Source: Mercenaria mercenaria (Eukaryota > Mollusca > Bivalvia > Venerida > Veneridae). From it: a stretch of 64,000 nt of DNA. Positions 1 through 11,146 of this stretch are shown one piece after another (within the stretch, counting starts at the first letter, position 1; each line of letters begins with the position of its first letter). The stretch spans positions 44,172,501 to 44,236,500 of the forward strand of contig NC_069373.1 in the NCBI RefSeq assembly GCF_021730395.1, read 5' to 3'. The translations under genes were made by a program, and so were the position numbers. The notes under the pieces are model-generated. The model searched no databases, was not told where the DNA came from, and was given only the letters and a program-made list of their open reading frames with translations.

Positions 1-38
1 TACGAAGTGATGTTCGTACTGAAGAAGATAAGAAAAGG
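1..38 (+). CDS. NRF1: NRF1 exon (partial, 5' cut by window edge)
   Basis: The first bases read, in the frame that joins phase 0 to the next exon, RSDVRTEEDKKR. This matches the conserved stretch just before VPWT in vertebrate NRF1 (recalled as RSDVRTEEQKQR), at the end of the DNA-binding/dimerisation region. The exon ends AGG followed by a GT donor (GTATGG) at 39. Everything upstream (N-terminus, nuclear localisation signal, most of the DNA-binding domain) lies outside the window. Identification rests on this match plus the three exons that follow. Confidence 0.85.
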
Positions 39-1368
39 GTATGGTTCAAGTTCATATGTACCTTGCATTAATGTTTTAAACAGTTATGTTTATAATTTAG
101 TAATCAAATATTTAGCCTTGTCCAGTGCATCCTAATCACCCTGATTGAACCTGTATCTGTTTTAAATTAACCAAACAATGCTGTGAAATCATAAATTTTT
201 AGCTCGACTACTCACCACGGCGTCGGCGTCACACCTTGGTTAAGTTTTTTGTACCAGTCCACATTTTGACAATGTCTTTTGAGATAAAGCTTTGAAACTT
301 TCAACACTTGTTTACCATCATCGTGGCCAGTTATAGGCAAGAGCACATAACTCCATCAAGGATTTTGGCTGAATTATTGCCCCTTTTGACTTAGAAATCA
401 TGGTTAAGTTTTTCGTACCAGTTCATATTTAGACAAAGTCTTTTGAGATAAAGCTTTGAAACTTTCAACACTTGTTTACCATCACCATGTCCACTTATAG
501 GCAAGAGCACATAACTCCATCAAGGGTTTTGGCTGAATTATGGCCCTTTTTGACTTACAAATCTGGGTTAATATTTCGTACCAGTTCATATTTTGACAAA
601 GTCTTTTGAGATAAAGCTTTGAAACTTTTAACACCTGTTTACCATCACCATGTCCAGTAATAGGCAAGAGTACATAACTCCATCAAGGATTTTGGCTGAA
701 TTATGGCCCCTTTTGACTTAGAAATCTTGGTTAAGTTTTTCGTACCAGTTCATATTTTTTGAGAAGTGTTTGACATATGGCTTTGAAACTTTTATCACTT
801 GTTTAGTATAATAGTCTCTATCTGTAGGAAAGAGAACATAACTCTGTCATCTATTTTGGCTGAATTATGGCCCTTTTTGGACTTTGAAATTGGTTCTGTT
901 TTCATACAAGTCCATGTTTTGTCAAAACTATTTAAACACTTGTTTATCATTATGATTTCCATCTGTAGGCAAGAGTACATAACTATTTTGTCTGAATTAT
1001 GGCCCTTTTTGGACTTTGAAATTGGCTCATATATTGCCATTTAGTGCAAGACTTATAGAAATCAAAGTAATACAGGAACATTGTTTGTCTAATCTATTTA
1101 TTTCTTTTGTCTGAATATCCGTGGAAATATTTTGACCCCATTCTTCAATCAATTCTTCGAATAGTCAAGCACGCTGTCATCAGACAGCTCTTGTTGTGCT
1201 CTTTGTGGACACATCTATCCCAAACTTAAATACTCAACAATATAATATGGCATAAAACCACAATATCATCTGCTAATGAAAAAAACATTTTGGCAGAAAG
1301 AACAAAATTTCATGCCTATTAAATTAAACATTTACAGAATCTTAACTTGAGTTGTTTTTAAAATTTAG
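39..1368 (+). other. NRF1: NRF1 intron A
   Basis: Intron from donor GTATGG to acceptor TTTAG. Most of it (201-1194) is a tandem-repeat mobile element described separately. The remaining ends are plain AT-rich DNA in which nothing else was recognised. Confidence 0.8.
201..1194 (+). mobile_element. Non-autonomous rolling-circle-like element, family A copy 1
   Basis: It begins AGCTCGACTACTC after a T run and ends in a perfect hairpin, GCTGTC-ATCA-GACAGC (1173-1188), followed by TCTTG and TT. A sub-terminal motif CTTCGAATAGTC near the 3' end is the inverse of the family's 5' end. The body is made of diverged units of about 160-170 bp, marked by the recurring phrases CTTGTTTACCATCA and TTTTGGCTGAATTATGGCC. 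No coding capacity. The design (sub-terminal inverted repeats, tandem core, 3' hairpin, insertion in T-rich DNA) matches DINE-1/Helentron-associated elements and molluscan pearl/MINE elements; the family assignment is inferred. A second copy lies at 9712-11146. Confidence 0.6.
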
Positions 1369-1653
1369 GTACCTTGGACGGAAGCGTTGCGTCAAATTGT
1401 CAAAAACTGTTACATGCATCATGGACGCCAAGACCTGTTACAAGTTTTCAAAGATGAGCCAGTGTCAAGTGTAACAGTTCAGACGCAGCAGCCGTTTGCT
1501 GGTACCATGATGCAGACTATAAATAACCCAGACGGTTCCGTGTCAATTATACAAATAGACCCTGGACCAAACAGAGTATTAAGTCTACCAGAAATCGGTC
1601 AAAACCAAGTGGTTACACTTCCAGATGGTACACAGGCTACAGTAGTTCACGCA
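1369..1653 (+). CDS. NRF1: NRF1 exon (end of DNA-binding region, start of activation region)
   Basis: 95 codons in phase 0, from acceptor TTTAG to donor GTATGT. The translation starts VPWTEALRQIVKNCYMHHGR, very close to the recalled vertebrate NRF1 segment VPWTQALRNVVRTCYKQHGR. It continues with QTINNPDGSVSIIQIDPG, matching vertebrate QTFSNPDGTVSLIQVGTG at the start of the transactivation region. NRF1 binds GC-rich palindromic promoter sites as a homodimer and activates nuclear genes for mitochondrial respiration and others. Reading through the donor meets a stop within four codons, which supports the splice call. Confidence 0.93.
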
Positions 1654-2879
1654 GTATGTATTTAGGAAAATATTCTTTTTAAATGTAAACATTTTTTGAA
1701 AGAATTCTACTATGTGGCTTTCCAGGTGAACGCAGACAATTTTATATATCTACCCACTCTATATGATCCCAGCTAATAAAAGTTATTGTTTGATTCAATT
1801 CATTTTTTGTATACACAAGTTTTTCTTGTTAATACAGGTAAATCTTTGCAATGAGATTTCATGTTTACTGTTTTTAAGGAAAATGAGGATAATACAAAAT
1901 TCAAATGGTGTTGAAAAAATGGTGAAAGGAAGAAATATCTGGGCGTAGTTGGAATATAGGGAAAATCAAATCTTTTAATGATTATGTTTAATTTATTCAT
2001 CACTTTGGAAAGAAATGGTATCATATTTATGCCTAGCTTCAATGAAATGGGGGCATATTGTTTTGCTCATTGTCTTTCTGTTGGTCCGTCCGTCTGTTCG
2101 TAGACCATTTGGCTTTCAGTCAATAACCAGTGAATGCTTGGTATCACAATGATGAAACTTCATAGGATGATTGCCTGTGGACAGTACAGCTGCATGGTTT
2201 TGGAGATCTTAAAGATTAAGGTCACAGTGACTTAGAGTGAAAACAGTTTCTGCTCAATATCTTAAGAATGCTTTATCCTAAGGCCGTCAAACTTCATAGG
2301 ATGATTGCCTTTGGTCAGTAGATGATTCCTATTGTTTCAGGGGTCAGTAGGTCAAAAGTTAAGGTCACAGTGACCTTGAGACTGTAAATGGTTTCCGCTC
2401 AGACTACTGTCAAACTTCATTGGATGATTGCCTGTGGTCATTAGATAGATAAAATATTAGGGACTACTGTTTTAAGGGTCATAAGGTCGAAAGGGTACAG
2501 TGCCCTCTAGACTGAAAATGGTTTCAGCTCAATAATTAAAGAATGCTTTGGCTGTCAAACATCTTAAGATGTTTTTGAGGCAATTTAGTCAGAGGTGAAG
2601 GTCATAGCATAGAAAAATTACATACCTACTTGTGTCCGACAGGCATCATGTGGGGTATATGTGTTTTACGAACAGCTCTTGTTCATAAAAGACATTAACA
2701 TAGTACAATATCTGCCTTTGTTATTCTCTATAGATATAGAGCCTTCTTTATGGATATTAATAGTTCTTACACAAACATTTAAATTTATGCTTTTATATGT
2801 AAAACAATTGCCTACTGGTTCCTAGATGTTCGTATGAAAACACATAATGTGTATTAGGGTACATTTTATATTTTAACAG
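1654..2879 (+). other. NRF1: NRF1 intron B
   Basis: Intron between donor GTATGT and acceptor TTTTAACAG. It contains a tandem-repeat element at 2048-2681 and otherwise AT-rich DNA without a recognised feature. Confidence 0.85.
2048..2681 (+). mobile_element. Rolling-circle-like element, family C (5' end unclear)
   Basis: It opens with GGGGGCATATTG, then the phrase GGTCCGTCCGTCTGTTCG, typical of molluscan dispersed repeats. It has about three diverged internal units (marker GGATGATTGCC near 2164, 2299 and 2421) and ends with a weak hairpin (TGTT-TTACG-AACA), GCTCTTG and T. It therefore shares the terminal CTCTTG design with families A, B, D, E and F although the body differs. The 5' boundary is approximate and the expected first inverted motif looks truncated. 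Confidence 0.5.
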
Positions 2880-3114
2880 ATCCAAGACACAAGTCTCCAA
2901 CAACAACAACAACAGCAACCTCAGCAGGAGGTCCAGATCTCACAGAACTTGCCACAGTTTGCTGAGATAAGTGCCAATGGTAACCAGGTGGTCAGTACAC
3001 AAGAACTGAGCGTGGTCACAGGTTCTCAGCAGGCGGCTATCAGTGCACTGCAAGCATCCATCAACAGTGCAGGCCAGATCATTTTGACCGGAGCTGATGC
3101 TTCGCAACTTGGTG
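2880..3114 (+). CDS. NRF1: NRF1 exon (glutamine-rich activation region)
   Basis: 78 codons plus one base (phase 0 in, phase 1 out), from acceptor TTTTAACAG to donor GTGAGT. It starts IQDTSLQQQQQQQPQQEVQ, a seven-glutamine run. It ends ALQASINSAGQIILTGADAS, comparable to vertebrate TLAEATLQGGGQIVLSGETA in the activation domain. The glutamine- and hydrophobic-rich composition fits the NRF1 transactivation region. The poly-Q tract is CAA/CAG based and could vary in length between individuals. Confidence 0.9.
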
Positions 3115-5144
3115 GTGAGTTCATACAAAGATTTGTAGAACGATCTGTATCTGAAACTCTTACCAGAGCATAGAATAAAGTCTTGCAACCACTAGATCAC
3201 ATGACCACTGAAACGAGATCTTATTTATCGATGATGATGGTATTTAAATGTTTTTAGCTCACCTGTCACAAAGTGATAAGGTGAGCTTTTGTGATCGCGT
3301 GGCGTCCGTCGTCCATGCGTAAACTTTTGCTTGTGACCATTCTAGAGGTCACATTTTTCATGGGATCTTTATGAAATTTTGTCAGAATGTTCATCTTGAT
3401 GATATCTAGGTCAAGTTCGAAACTGGGTCACGTGCGGTCAAAAACTAGGTCAGTAGATCTAAAAATAGAAAAACCTTGTGACCTCTCTAGAGGCCATATT
3501 TTTCATGAGATCTTCATGAAAATTGGTCAGCATGTTCACCTTGATGATATCTAGGTCAAGTTCGAAACTGGGTCATGTGGGGTCAAAAACTAGGTCAGTA
3601 GGTCTAAAAATAGAAAAACCTTGTGACCTCTCTAGAGGCCATATTTTACATGAGATCTTCATGAATATTGGTCAGAATGTTCACCTTGATGATATCTAGG
3701 TCAAGTTCGAAACTGAGTCAAGTGGGGTCAAAAACTAGGTCAGTAGGTCTAAAAATAGAAAAACCTTGTGACCTCTTTAGAGGCCATATTTCTCAATGGG
3801 TCTTCATGAAAATTGGTCAGAATGTTCACCTTGATGATATCTAGATCAAGTTTGAAACTGGGTCACGTGGGGTTAAAAACTAGGTCAGTAGTTCTAAAAA
3901 TAGAAAAACCTTGTGACCTCTCTAGAGGCCATATTTTTCATGAGATCTTCATGAATATTGTGCAGAATGTTCATCTTGATGATATCTAGGTCAAAATCGA
4001 AACTGGGTCACGTGGGGTCAAAAACTAGGTCAGTAGGTCTAAAAATAGAAAAACCTTGTGACCTCTCTAGAGGCAATATTTCTCAATGGATCTTCATGAA
4101 AATTGGTGAGAATGTTCAGCTTGATGATATCTAGGTCAGATTCGTAACTGGGTCATGTGCGGTGAAAAACTAGGTCAGTAGGTCGAAAAATAGAAAAACC
4201 TTGTGACCTCTCTAGAGGCCATATTTTTCATGAGATCTTCATGAAAATTGGTGAGAATGTTCACCTTGATGATATCTAGGTCAAGTTTAAAAGTGGGTCA
4301 CGTGCCTTCAAAAACTAGGTCATTAGGTCAAATAATAGAAAAACCTTGTGACCTCTCTAGAGGCCATATTTTTCAATGGATCTTCATGAAAATTGGTCAG
4401 AATTTTTTATCTTGATGATATCTAGGTCAGATGTGCTCAAAAACTAGGTCACTATGTCAAATAATAGAAATAACGACGTCATACTCAGTTCAACACTTGG
4501 TCATGTGGGGATAGGTGAGCGATTCAGGACCATCATGGTCCTCTTGTATTTTATAAGCATCTGGACAAATATTAATGTAAATAACCATTTCATTAATTTA
4601 TCAGGGTGATACATGATTAAAGGTGGAAACTGCCAATTGCGATTTTGTCTTTTATTAATTATTTTGTTTATATTATACTAATTTATCTCATTGTCATTGT
4701 ACTCTTAAATATATTTCTCTGTTTAGACTGTTGAGATCTCTCGATCAAGTAGCTGTCGCTTTATCAACAAAACCATTTCTCTCCTTTGGTGTCCCTATTA
4801 GCTATTACATTACATTTATCTAAGTCTATGAAACTTTAAAGTACTGTGTTGCTGCTGTCAGATCAGTTTCCAGTGAAAAACCAGGGGTCAAGGGAATTGA
4901 ACAGTAGATTTATGAAATTTGATCCCAATTAGCAAAGAAGCATTATTTTGCAAATCAGCAAATTCTTGTCACCACAAAATAATTATTTTGATGAAACCAA
5001 ATTTTTATGCCCACAAAATACAGTAATTTCACACTGTACCATAAACATGTGAACATGGATTCAGATCAAAATCATGCAAAGCATATTTGTCAAAAAATAG
5101 GCCATATTTATACAGTATCAAGTTATTTTTATTTATTTTTGTAG
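3115..5144 (+). other. NRF1: NRF1 intron C
   Basis: Phase-1 intron from GTGAGT to acceptor TTTTTGTAG. About 1.3 kb of it (3256-4546) is a 145-bp tandem-repeat element. The rest (4547-5144) is AT-rich with no recognised feature. Confidence 0.85.
3256..4546 (+). mobile_element. Rolling-circle-like element, family D, with 145-bp tandem core
   Basis: It starts AGCTCACCTGTCACAAAG after five T and repeats the motif inversely near its end as AGGTGAGC. It ends in a 17-nt palindrome, AGGACCATCATGGTCCT (4526-4542), whose last bases begin the terminal CTCTTG. The core consists of 145-bp units: the phrase CCTTGTGACCTCTCTAGAGG begins at 3474, 3619, 3764, 3909, 4054, 4199 and 4344, with no length change between units. 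A more diverged unit precedes and a decayed one follows. No coding potential. It resembles pearl/MINE/DINE-type non-autonomous elements. Confidence 0.65.
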
Positions 5145-5437
5145 GCATAATGACAGTGTTGCCTGTATCAATGTATCAACCAGTACAAACTGTTCAGCAG
5201 ATACCTGCAAATTTAAATTTCCAACTACAACAACCAGCCAATCAGGCGGTGGAGATCCCCATGGTAACTGTTGCCGGGGGTGATGCAGCCTCAGCTTCAT
5301 TACAAGGAGAAGATAACTCTAGTATGGAAGTGAAAGAAGAGACAAGTTTAGAAGAAGGTTCAGTAGAAGACAGTGGACAGTTGAATATGCAAGATACTGA
5401 TGATACTTCTCCTTCAGAACTACAAATTTTGCCCTGA
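5145..5437 (+). CDS. NRF1: NRF1 terminal coding exon
   Basis: Joined in phase 1 it reads GIMTVLPVSMYQPVQTVQQI, matching the conserved vertebrate NRF1 segment VQIPVSMYQTVV. It then diverges into a serine- and acid-rich tail (EVKEETSLEEGSVEDSG) ending SELQILP and stop TGA at 5435-5437. Vertebrate NRF1 ends instead in a short VEVVTLEQ tail, so the acidic extension is lineage-specific at least in comparison with vertebrates. The acceptor is a pyrimidine-rich tract ending TTTTTGTAG. Confidence 0.92.
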
Positions 5438-6111
5438 AAATACCTTTTAACGTGTGCTAAAGACCACCTTGGTCTCTAAAAGACCACATGTTTCATTTCT
5501 CATTTAAACACACATACAGCATGTTAACCTGTGAATAAAGACCACCTGCAGATGATAAAGATCATATTTTAGCTCTCTCAGTGGAGGTCTATATCAACAG
5601 GTATTACTGTAATGACCTATTTATGCTTAGAATGTTCAGAAAGACATGAATCATGGATGACTCTTGTAAGCCAGAACCTCTTTGATGTAGAAACATCTCC
5701 ATGCTGTAGAATTTTCATGGTCTGGAATATGTTTCCACTGTTCAAAAAGTAATCTCTAGCCTGGAAATCTCTCAAGCACTAGTTTTTCCTTTGGCTTAGA
5801 GGCTTTTCTATATAGTTGTTCTGTACATTTTTTCAGTATTTTATCAGCAGTATCACTATTTTATGCCAATAAGCTAAGGTTACACAGAGCTCTGTAACAT
5901 TACTGAAATTATGTTGAAAAATGGTGCTGTAATCTGGATCAGCCAAAAACATGTTGATTCATTCATACCAGTAAAACTAAACTTTAAATGAAGTAAAATA
6001 TGCTTATATTCAGTTCTGTGAAAGTTTTAATCAGAATTTTATTTTGATATATTGTAAATTTTACAAAGTTAGGTCGTAGCTATAGAGATTTACATTATGA
6101 TTATTCGTAAA
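5438..6111 (+). other. NRF1: Probable NRF1 3' UTR and flank
   Basis: AT-rich, no ORF. An AATAAA at 5534-5539, about 100 bases after the stop, could be a polyadenylation signal, but others occur further on, so the transcript end cannot be fixed from sequence. Confidence 0.45.
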
Positions 6112-6116
6112 TGACA

Positions 6117-6869
6117 GGGGTCTAGCTAGGTCCAATTTTTTGGGAGAAGCTTCTCCCTCCAGCTGATTTAGGGAGAAGTGGGGAGACTTCAGGGAGAAAT
6201 GGGAAGACTTTTCCTACCGCAATGCTGTTGAGTGATACAAAAGGTGGCTGTAACTTTCTTGTTTCTATATAAAAAACATTGAAGTGACCATTCATTTTCT
6301 TAGTAATAGGTCATTTCCCATACAGTGGTTATTGTTCCATTACAAAATTCTGAAAAAAAGTCGTTTTCAAAATTCAAGCCGATGCTGTTAATCTAACCCA
6401 CCAATTTTTCATGATTATTTATTATTAACACTGAGCCGCCACCTCGGTGAACAATATCTCGCTCATATAAAACTGAAAGTAAACTGTGTAAACTAGAAAT
6501 ACATATTCAAATCAATTCATCGATGGAAGTCAATTTAACGTAGTTAATACATTACATGTCATTCTTTTATCATAGATAACAAATAGATTACAAATAATTG
6601 TGTACAAAATTCCAATTAATCGCATGGATAATCAGCAATTTCTTTATAAACGCAAAGTGTCAAAGACGCAACCGCTAATTATGCTATCGGTGTGTGTCTC
6701 TGTGTATTCAACACTCATTTAGACACCATGCAAATTGTCAAGGTAATTAGCAAATGCGGATATCAAAGAAAATCGGGCGACTTGCATTTCGCTTTGAGGT
6801 TAGTTTTGAGCGAAGTTTGAAGTTCCAAAATGCCTATTTCGCTCAAGTCGCCCACTCGCGAGAGCCCTG
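6117..6869. mobile_element. hAT-like MITE
   Basis: 753 bp bounded by short terminal inverted repeats: CAGGGGTCTAGC at the left and, read inversely, CAGGGCTCTCGC at the right. Both outer flanks carry AATGA directly against the ends (6112-6116 and 6870-6874). CAGGG ends are typical of hAT elements; a 5-bp duplication fits only some hAT groups (8 bp is usual). No transposase ORF, so non-autonomous. Confidence 0.55.
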
Positions 6870-6874
6870 AATGA

Positions 6875-9711
6875 GATATGAATTCCAGTTGTCAGACATG
6901 TGAATTTCTTATAACATTTCATATTAGTAAAATTGAAGGCAGTGGCTAGAGAACCGGAATCCATTTCCTAGACTGCGAACTTATTCGTCCGGAACCAGTT
7001 CTCTAAGCAAAATACTGTGCATAGGCTTTGAGATTCAGTCTTTGCAAAAGCCATAAATTTTTCCATAAAAGTAGTGAACATTATTGTTTTCATAGGGACA
7101 AATTTACATGAATTATCCAAAAAAGACATAATTAGCAAAAAAAATAATCCCACACACATATGATTTTAAGGTTATTTGACAGAACAAGTGTCATGTCATC
7201 AGTATTATCATTAAATTTGAAAAATGAAGAATTTAATTTTTGTAGTCTTTTTAAGAAGTATAATGTTCTTTTTTTTCTGAGAGTCCTTTTTACATACCTT
7301 TTATCCCCAGGTAGTGGTGCAGGAAGATATCTTATTTTAACTACTGTATTCCAAATGAATTTTATCCCATCTAGTTACACAGAAATGTTTGGAAATCAGT
7401 CAGAATTTCTGCATTGATAAATCATGATTAAATCTGATATGTTTCTTATGACCAGACTGCATCAAAACTGCTACTGGATGTCAGTAAATCATATATCACT
7501 TATAATTAGTTGAGTTTTAGCATGACATCCATGGCAGATAAATTTCTCATGATTGTATACACTGAAAATTCATGTAACATGCACATTCATAAAAATAACA
7601 AAGGCTATTCCTTCAACTGCATGGATACATAAATTGTTAATGATTAAAGCCATGGTTGAAAATCATGCTAAGAACCAGTTATTCAAGATTTTTCAACACC
7701 ATGATTAATCAGCACATTTCTCTAGTACAGTACCAGTAATTGTAGTGTTTAGATGTTTGTGGTAATATTTTCCCTGAATTGGCAGTTTTATTTTGCCAAA
7801 CCTTTTACTGTGTACTGTTTGGGAGATTATAAGGATCCTACCTGCATGTCTGTGTAAGACAGGTTTTTCCCTACCAAAGGGACTGTGGAATGAAAAATGG
7901 AGCATTAGCGAGGTTTTTTTTATCAAAGCTGTCCGGAGGGATGGGAAAAAAGCTACCTTACACAGGCAGACATGTTAGATCATTTTTCTTGCCTATCACA
8001 TTCAAAAAAGATTGTGGTGACAAATATATTTGGGTATTTCCAGCATTATTTTAGTAGTTTGTGGCAGTACTATGTGACGTCACCTATGTGCACGCTATTT
8101 TAGACAAGTTTTTTCCCTAGGGAAAGACAGGAATTGCTATCCCTGGCACGTTCTCAGACAAATGGATACTTTCCCTGCTAGGTAGGCAAGAAAAGCAATA
8201 TGAATATATTTATTCTTATACATGTATGAACCAATTACTTAAAAAGAACACACTTATTTAATTTACTGTTAAATTATTGTCAGACCTATAGCCTTGTTCA
8301 CCCATATCAGGTATAAAAAAATGAAATTGTTAATAATGATGTGCTGAACTGATACCAATCCTAATTGTTCAATGCTATGGAGTAATCAGTATTAAATCAT
8401 AATGTTTAAATAATGTTTGTTTGCCGTAAAACCCAAATAAATAAATAAATAATGTTTGTTCATCATGTGACTCTCATAAGTTAACTTGAAACATTATTGT
8501 GCAGTTTTTAGACAGTGACATCATATTGTGTATAAGTAATTTCATGATGTTTTTTTTTCAATACATGATGTCAGAGTTACCAGCTGAAGAAATATTGGCA
8601 TACCTTGTCTTAGCAGATCTTTTTTTTTTTGTCATTTTATTGTATATAAAACAAAGCTTTGGCTGATTGTAAAATACAATGTCCTTGTTTTACATGCTTT
8701 ATTAAAGGGTATTTTCACACAGAAATTACAAGTGAAAAATTAAACATGGAATTTAGAAATCAGTCATTGAAGATACAGTAACTTATAAAATGGCACTTCA
8801 TAGTCAATGGAATCTATTTTGGGAACCTATGACATCTGCTTTCTTTCCTTATATGGGCATTACCATATAAGGTAAATTCATGACAGTCAACTGAACTAAT
8901 CGTGTTTCTCTGAACCTAGAATAAACAAAAATATATATTAAAAAAAGAATTGAAATGAAATCATGTAATTAATAATACTTTAAACATTTTCTCCGTAATT
9001 GCCATAATCTGTTATGATCATATGAGCAACGGCTGATGATGTCACTGTTCCCAGAATGGCTGCCATCATGTTATATGGGTACAAATGTACTAATCAAATA
9101 ATATGCTTTTCTTTTCTTTTTTTCTTTGTTTAGATTGATGTACACAGAAAAAAGCTGTTTCTTTCAGTTTTATGCCAGAAAAGCTGTCAAGTCAATGCTT
9201 GTAGACCCATATTGCAAGTATATTCTGCCTTTGAAATTTTGAATGCAGTATTTAACATGTATTTGCAATTTCTTTCTTGATTTCAAATGCTTTCATTTTG
9301 TTATAATACATGATATCAATTATTTTTGTTATACTGTTAGTTTGATGCTTAAATAATCAATAGTTTGGTGCAGTGTGTTCTACATACAAAAATATATCAA
9401 TCTGAATTTGCTGCCACAAAGGAATACAAGGTTGCATAGTACTGCATGGTAAACATTTATTGAATGGCTTGCCAATTAATAGTCAAAACTACTAGCTTTG
9501 GGTCCAAAGGACCAATAGCTAATTGTTATGACTATTGACAAGGAAGCCAGTTGATGTGTTTTATTACATGGCATAAGAAATAAATTCACAAGATTTTTTG
9601 TCAAGTTTTGACTGTTGTTGACTTGGTGTATAATAAGTCATATAATTATATTTATTATAAAACATTGCTTTGTTGACTATGTCCTTTGTTGTTTTATTAG
9701 GTTTGCTTTTT
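6875..9711. other. Gene-free AT-rich stretch
   Basis: No exon, RNA gene or clear mobile element recognised. It holds an imperfect inverted repeat at about 7843-7974 and a short (AAAT)n tract near 8436-8452 preceded by GCCGTAAAACCC, which resembles the tail of a molluscan SINE. The long plus-strand ORFs here are short and AT-biased and look like chance. Confidence 0.5.
7843..7974. repeat. Imperfect inverted repeat
   Basis: The left arm contains GCATGTCTGTGTAAG and the phrase TTTTTCCCT. The right arm carries the inverse (AGGGATGGGAAAAAAG, then CTTACACAGGCAGACATG). The arms are about 35-40 bp around a 50-60 bp centre. Possibly a small fold-back element; no target duplication seen. Confidence 0.4.
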
Positions 9712-11146
9712 AGCTTGACTACTTAAAGATTAAGTAGAGCTATCCTACTTACCACTGTGTCGGCGTCAAACCTTGGTTAAGTTTTTCGTACCAGTCCACA
9801 TTTTGAAATTTTCCACACTTGTTTATCATCACCATGTCCAGTTTTAAGCAAGAGTACGCAACTCCATCAAGGATTTTGGCTGAATTATGGCCTCTTTTAA
9901 CTGACAAATCTAGTTACAGTTTTTTGTACAAGTTCATATTTTGTCTAAAGTGTTTGACATACGGCTTTGAAACTTTTATCACACGTTTATTAAAACAGTC
10001 TCTATCTGTAGGCAAGAATACATAACTCTGTTGACATGTGGCTTTGAAACTTTGAACACTTGTGTATCATCATGATTTCCATCTGTAAGCAATAGTAGGC
10101 AAGAGTATACCTCTGTCAACTATTTTGGCTGAATTATGGCCCTTTTTGGATTTGGAAATCAGTTAAATTTTTCATACCAGTCCATATTTGTCATATGGCT
10201 TTGAAACTTTGTCCACTTGTTTATCATCATAGTCTACATATGTAGGTATGACTACATAACTAGGCCAAGGACTTTAGCTCAGTCAGTTATGGCCCTTTTT
10301 ATGCCCCCGAAGGGAGGCATATAGTTTTTGAACCGTCTGTCTGTCTGTCGGTCTGTCAGTCTGTCGGTCTGTCCGCAATTTTCGTGTCCGGTCCATATCT
10401 TTGTCATCGATGGATGGATTTTCAAATAACTTGGCATGAATGTGTACCACAGTAAGACGACGTGCAGTGCGCAAGACCCAGGTCCGTAGCTCAAAGGTCA
10501 AGGTCACACTTAGACGTTAAAGGATAGTGCATTGATGGGCGTGTCCGGTCCATATCTTTGTCATCGATGGATGGATTTTCAAATAACTTGGCATGAATGT
10601 GTACCACAGTAAGACGACATGCAGTGCGCAAGACCCAGGTCCGTAGCTCAAAGGTCAAGGTCACACTTAGACGTTAAAGATCATTTTACATGATAGTGCA
10701 TTGATGGGCGTGTCCGGTCCATATCTTTGTCATTCATGCATGGATTTTGAAATAACTATGCATGAATGTGTGACACAGTAAGACGCTGTGTCGTGCGCAA
10801 GTCCCAGCTCCATAGGTCAAAGGTCCTAAACTCTAACATCGGCCATAACTATTCATTCAAAGTGCCATCGGGGGCATGTGTCATCCTACGGAGACAGCTC
10901 TTGTTTTGACATAGAAATTAGTAAAGTTTCGCATACCATTCCATATTTTTTCTAACGTTTTGATATAATATTATGGCTTTGAAACTTTGAACACTTGCTT
11001 ACCATCATGGTCACACATTGCCATATAGTGCAAGAGTTATCCAAATCCACAAATACAGGTACATTGTCCGTCTAAAAATATTTTGACCCCATGCTTCCAT
11101 CAATTCTTCAAATAGCCGAGTGCGCTGTCAACTGTCAGCTCTTGTT
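9712..11146 (+). mobile_element. Rolling-circle-like element, family A copy 2, with a nested element
   Basis: Same start (AGCTTGACTACTTAAAGA after a T run), same body phrases (CTTGTTTATCATCA, TTTTGGCTGAATTATGGCC) and same end (AAATAGCCGAGTGCGCTG then CAGCTCTTGTT) as the copy at 201-1194. The body is interrupted at about 10301-10902 by a family-B element inserted in a T run, so family B moved after this copy landed. Confidence 0.6.
10301..10902 (+). mobile_element. Rolling-circle-like element, family B, nested in family A
   Basis: It starts ATGCCCCCGAAGGGAGGCAT and carries the inverse (CCATCGGGGGCATG) near its end, followed by TGTC-ATCCTACGGA-GACA and GCTCTTG with T after it. The interior has a (GTCTGTCT)n tract (about 10339-10372) and two near-identical units of roughly 150 bp plus a diverged third, marked by GGTCCATATCTTTGTCAT at about 10391, 10547 and 10717. 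The host sequence reads on cleanly after removal (GGCCCTTTTT to TTTGACATAG). Confidence 0.65.

Noticed and set aside
795-1044. Overlapping 81-codon ORFs on both strands
   Set aside because: They fall within the tandem core of the family-A element and repeat with it.
3474-4546. Regular direct repeats that could suggest a CRISPR-like array
   Set aside because: Units are 145 bp and contiguous with no unique spacers, and the context is a eukaryotic intron.
201-11146. Canonical Helitron call for the hairpin-ended elements
   Set aside because: They end in CTCTTG rather than CTRR and lack a 5' TC; only a looser Helentron/DINE-like assignment is supported.
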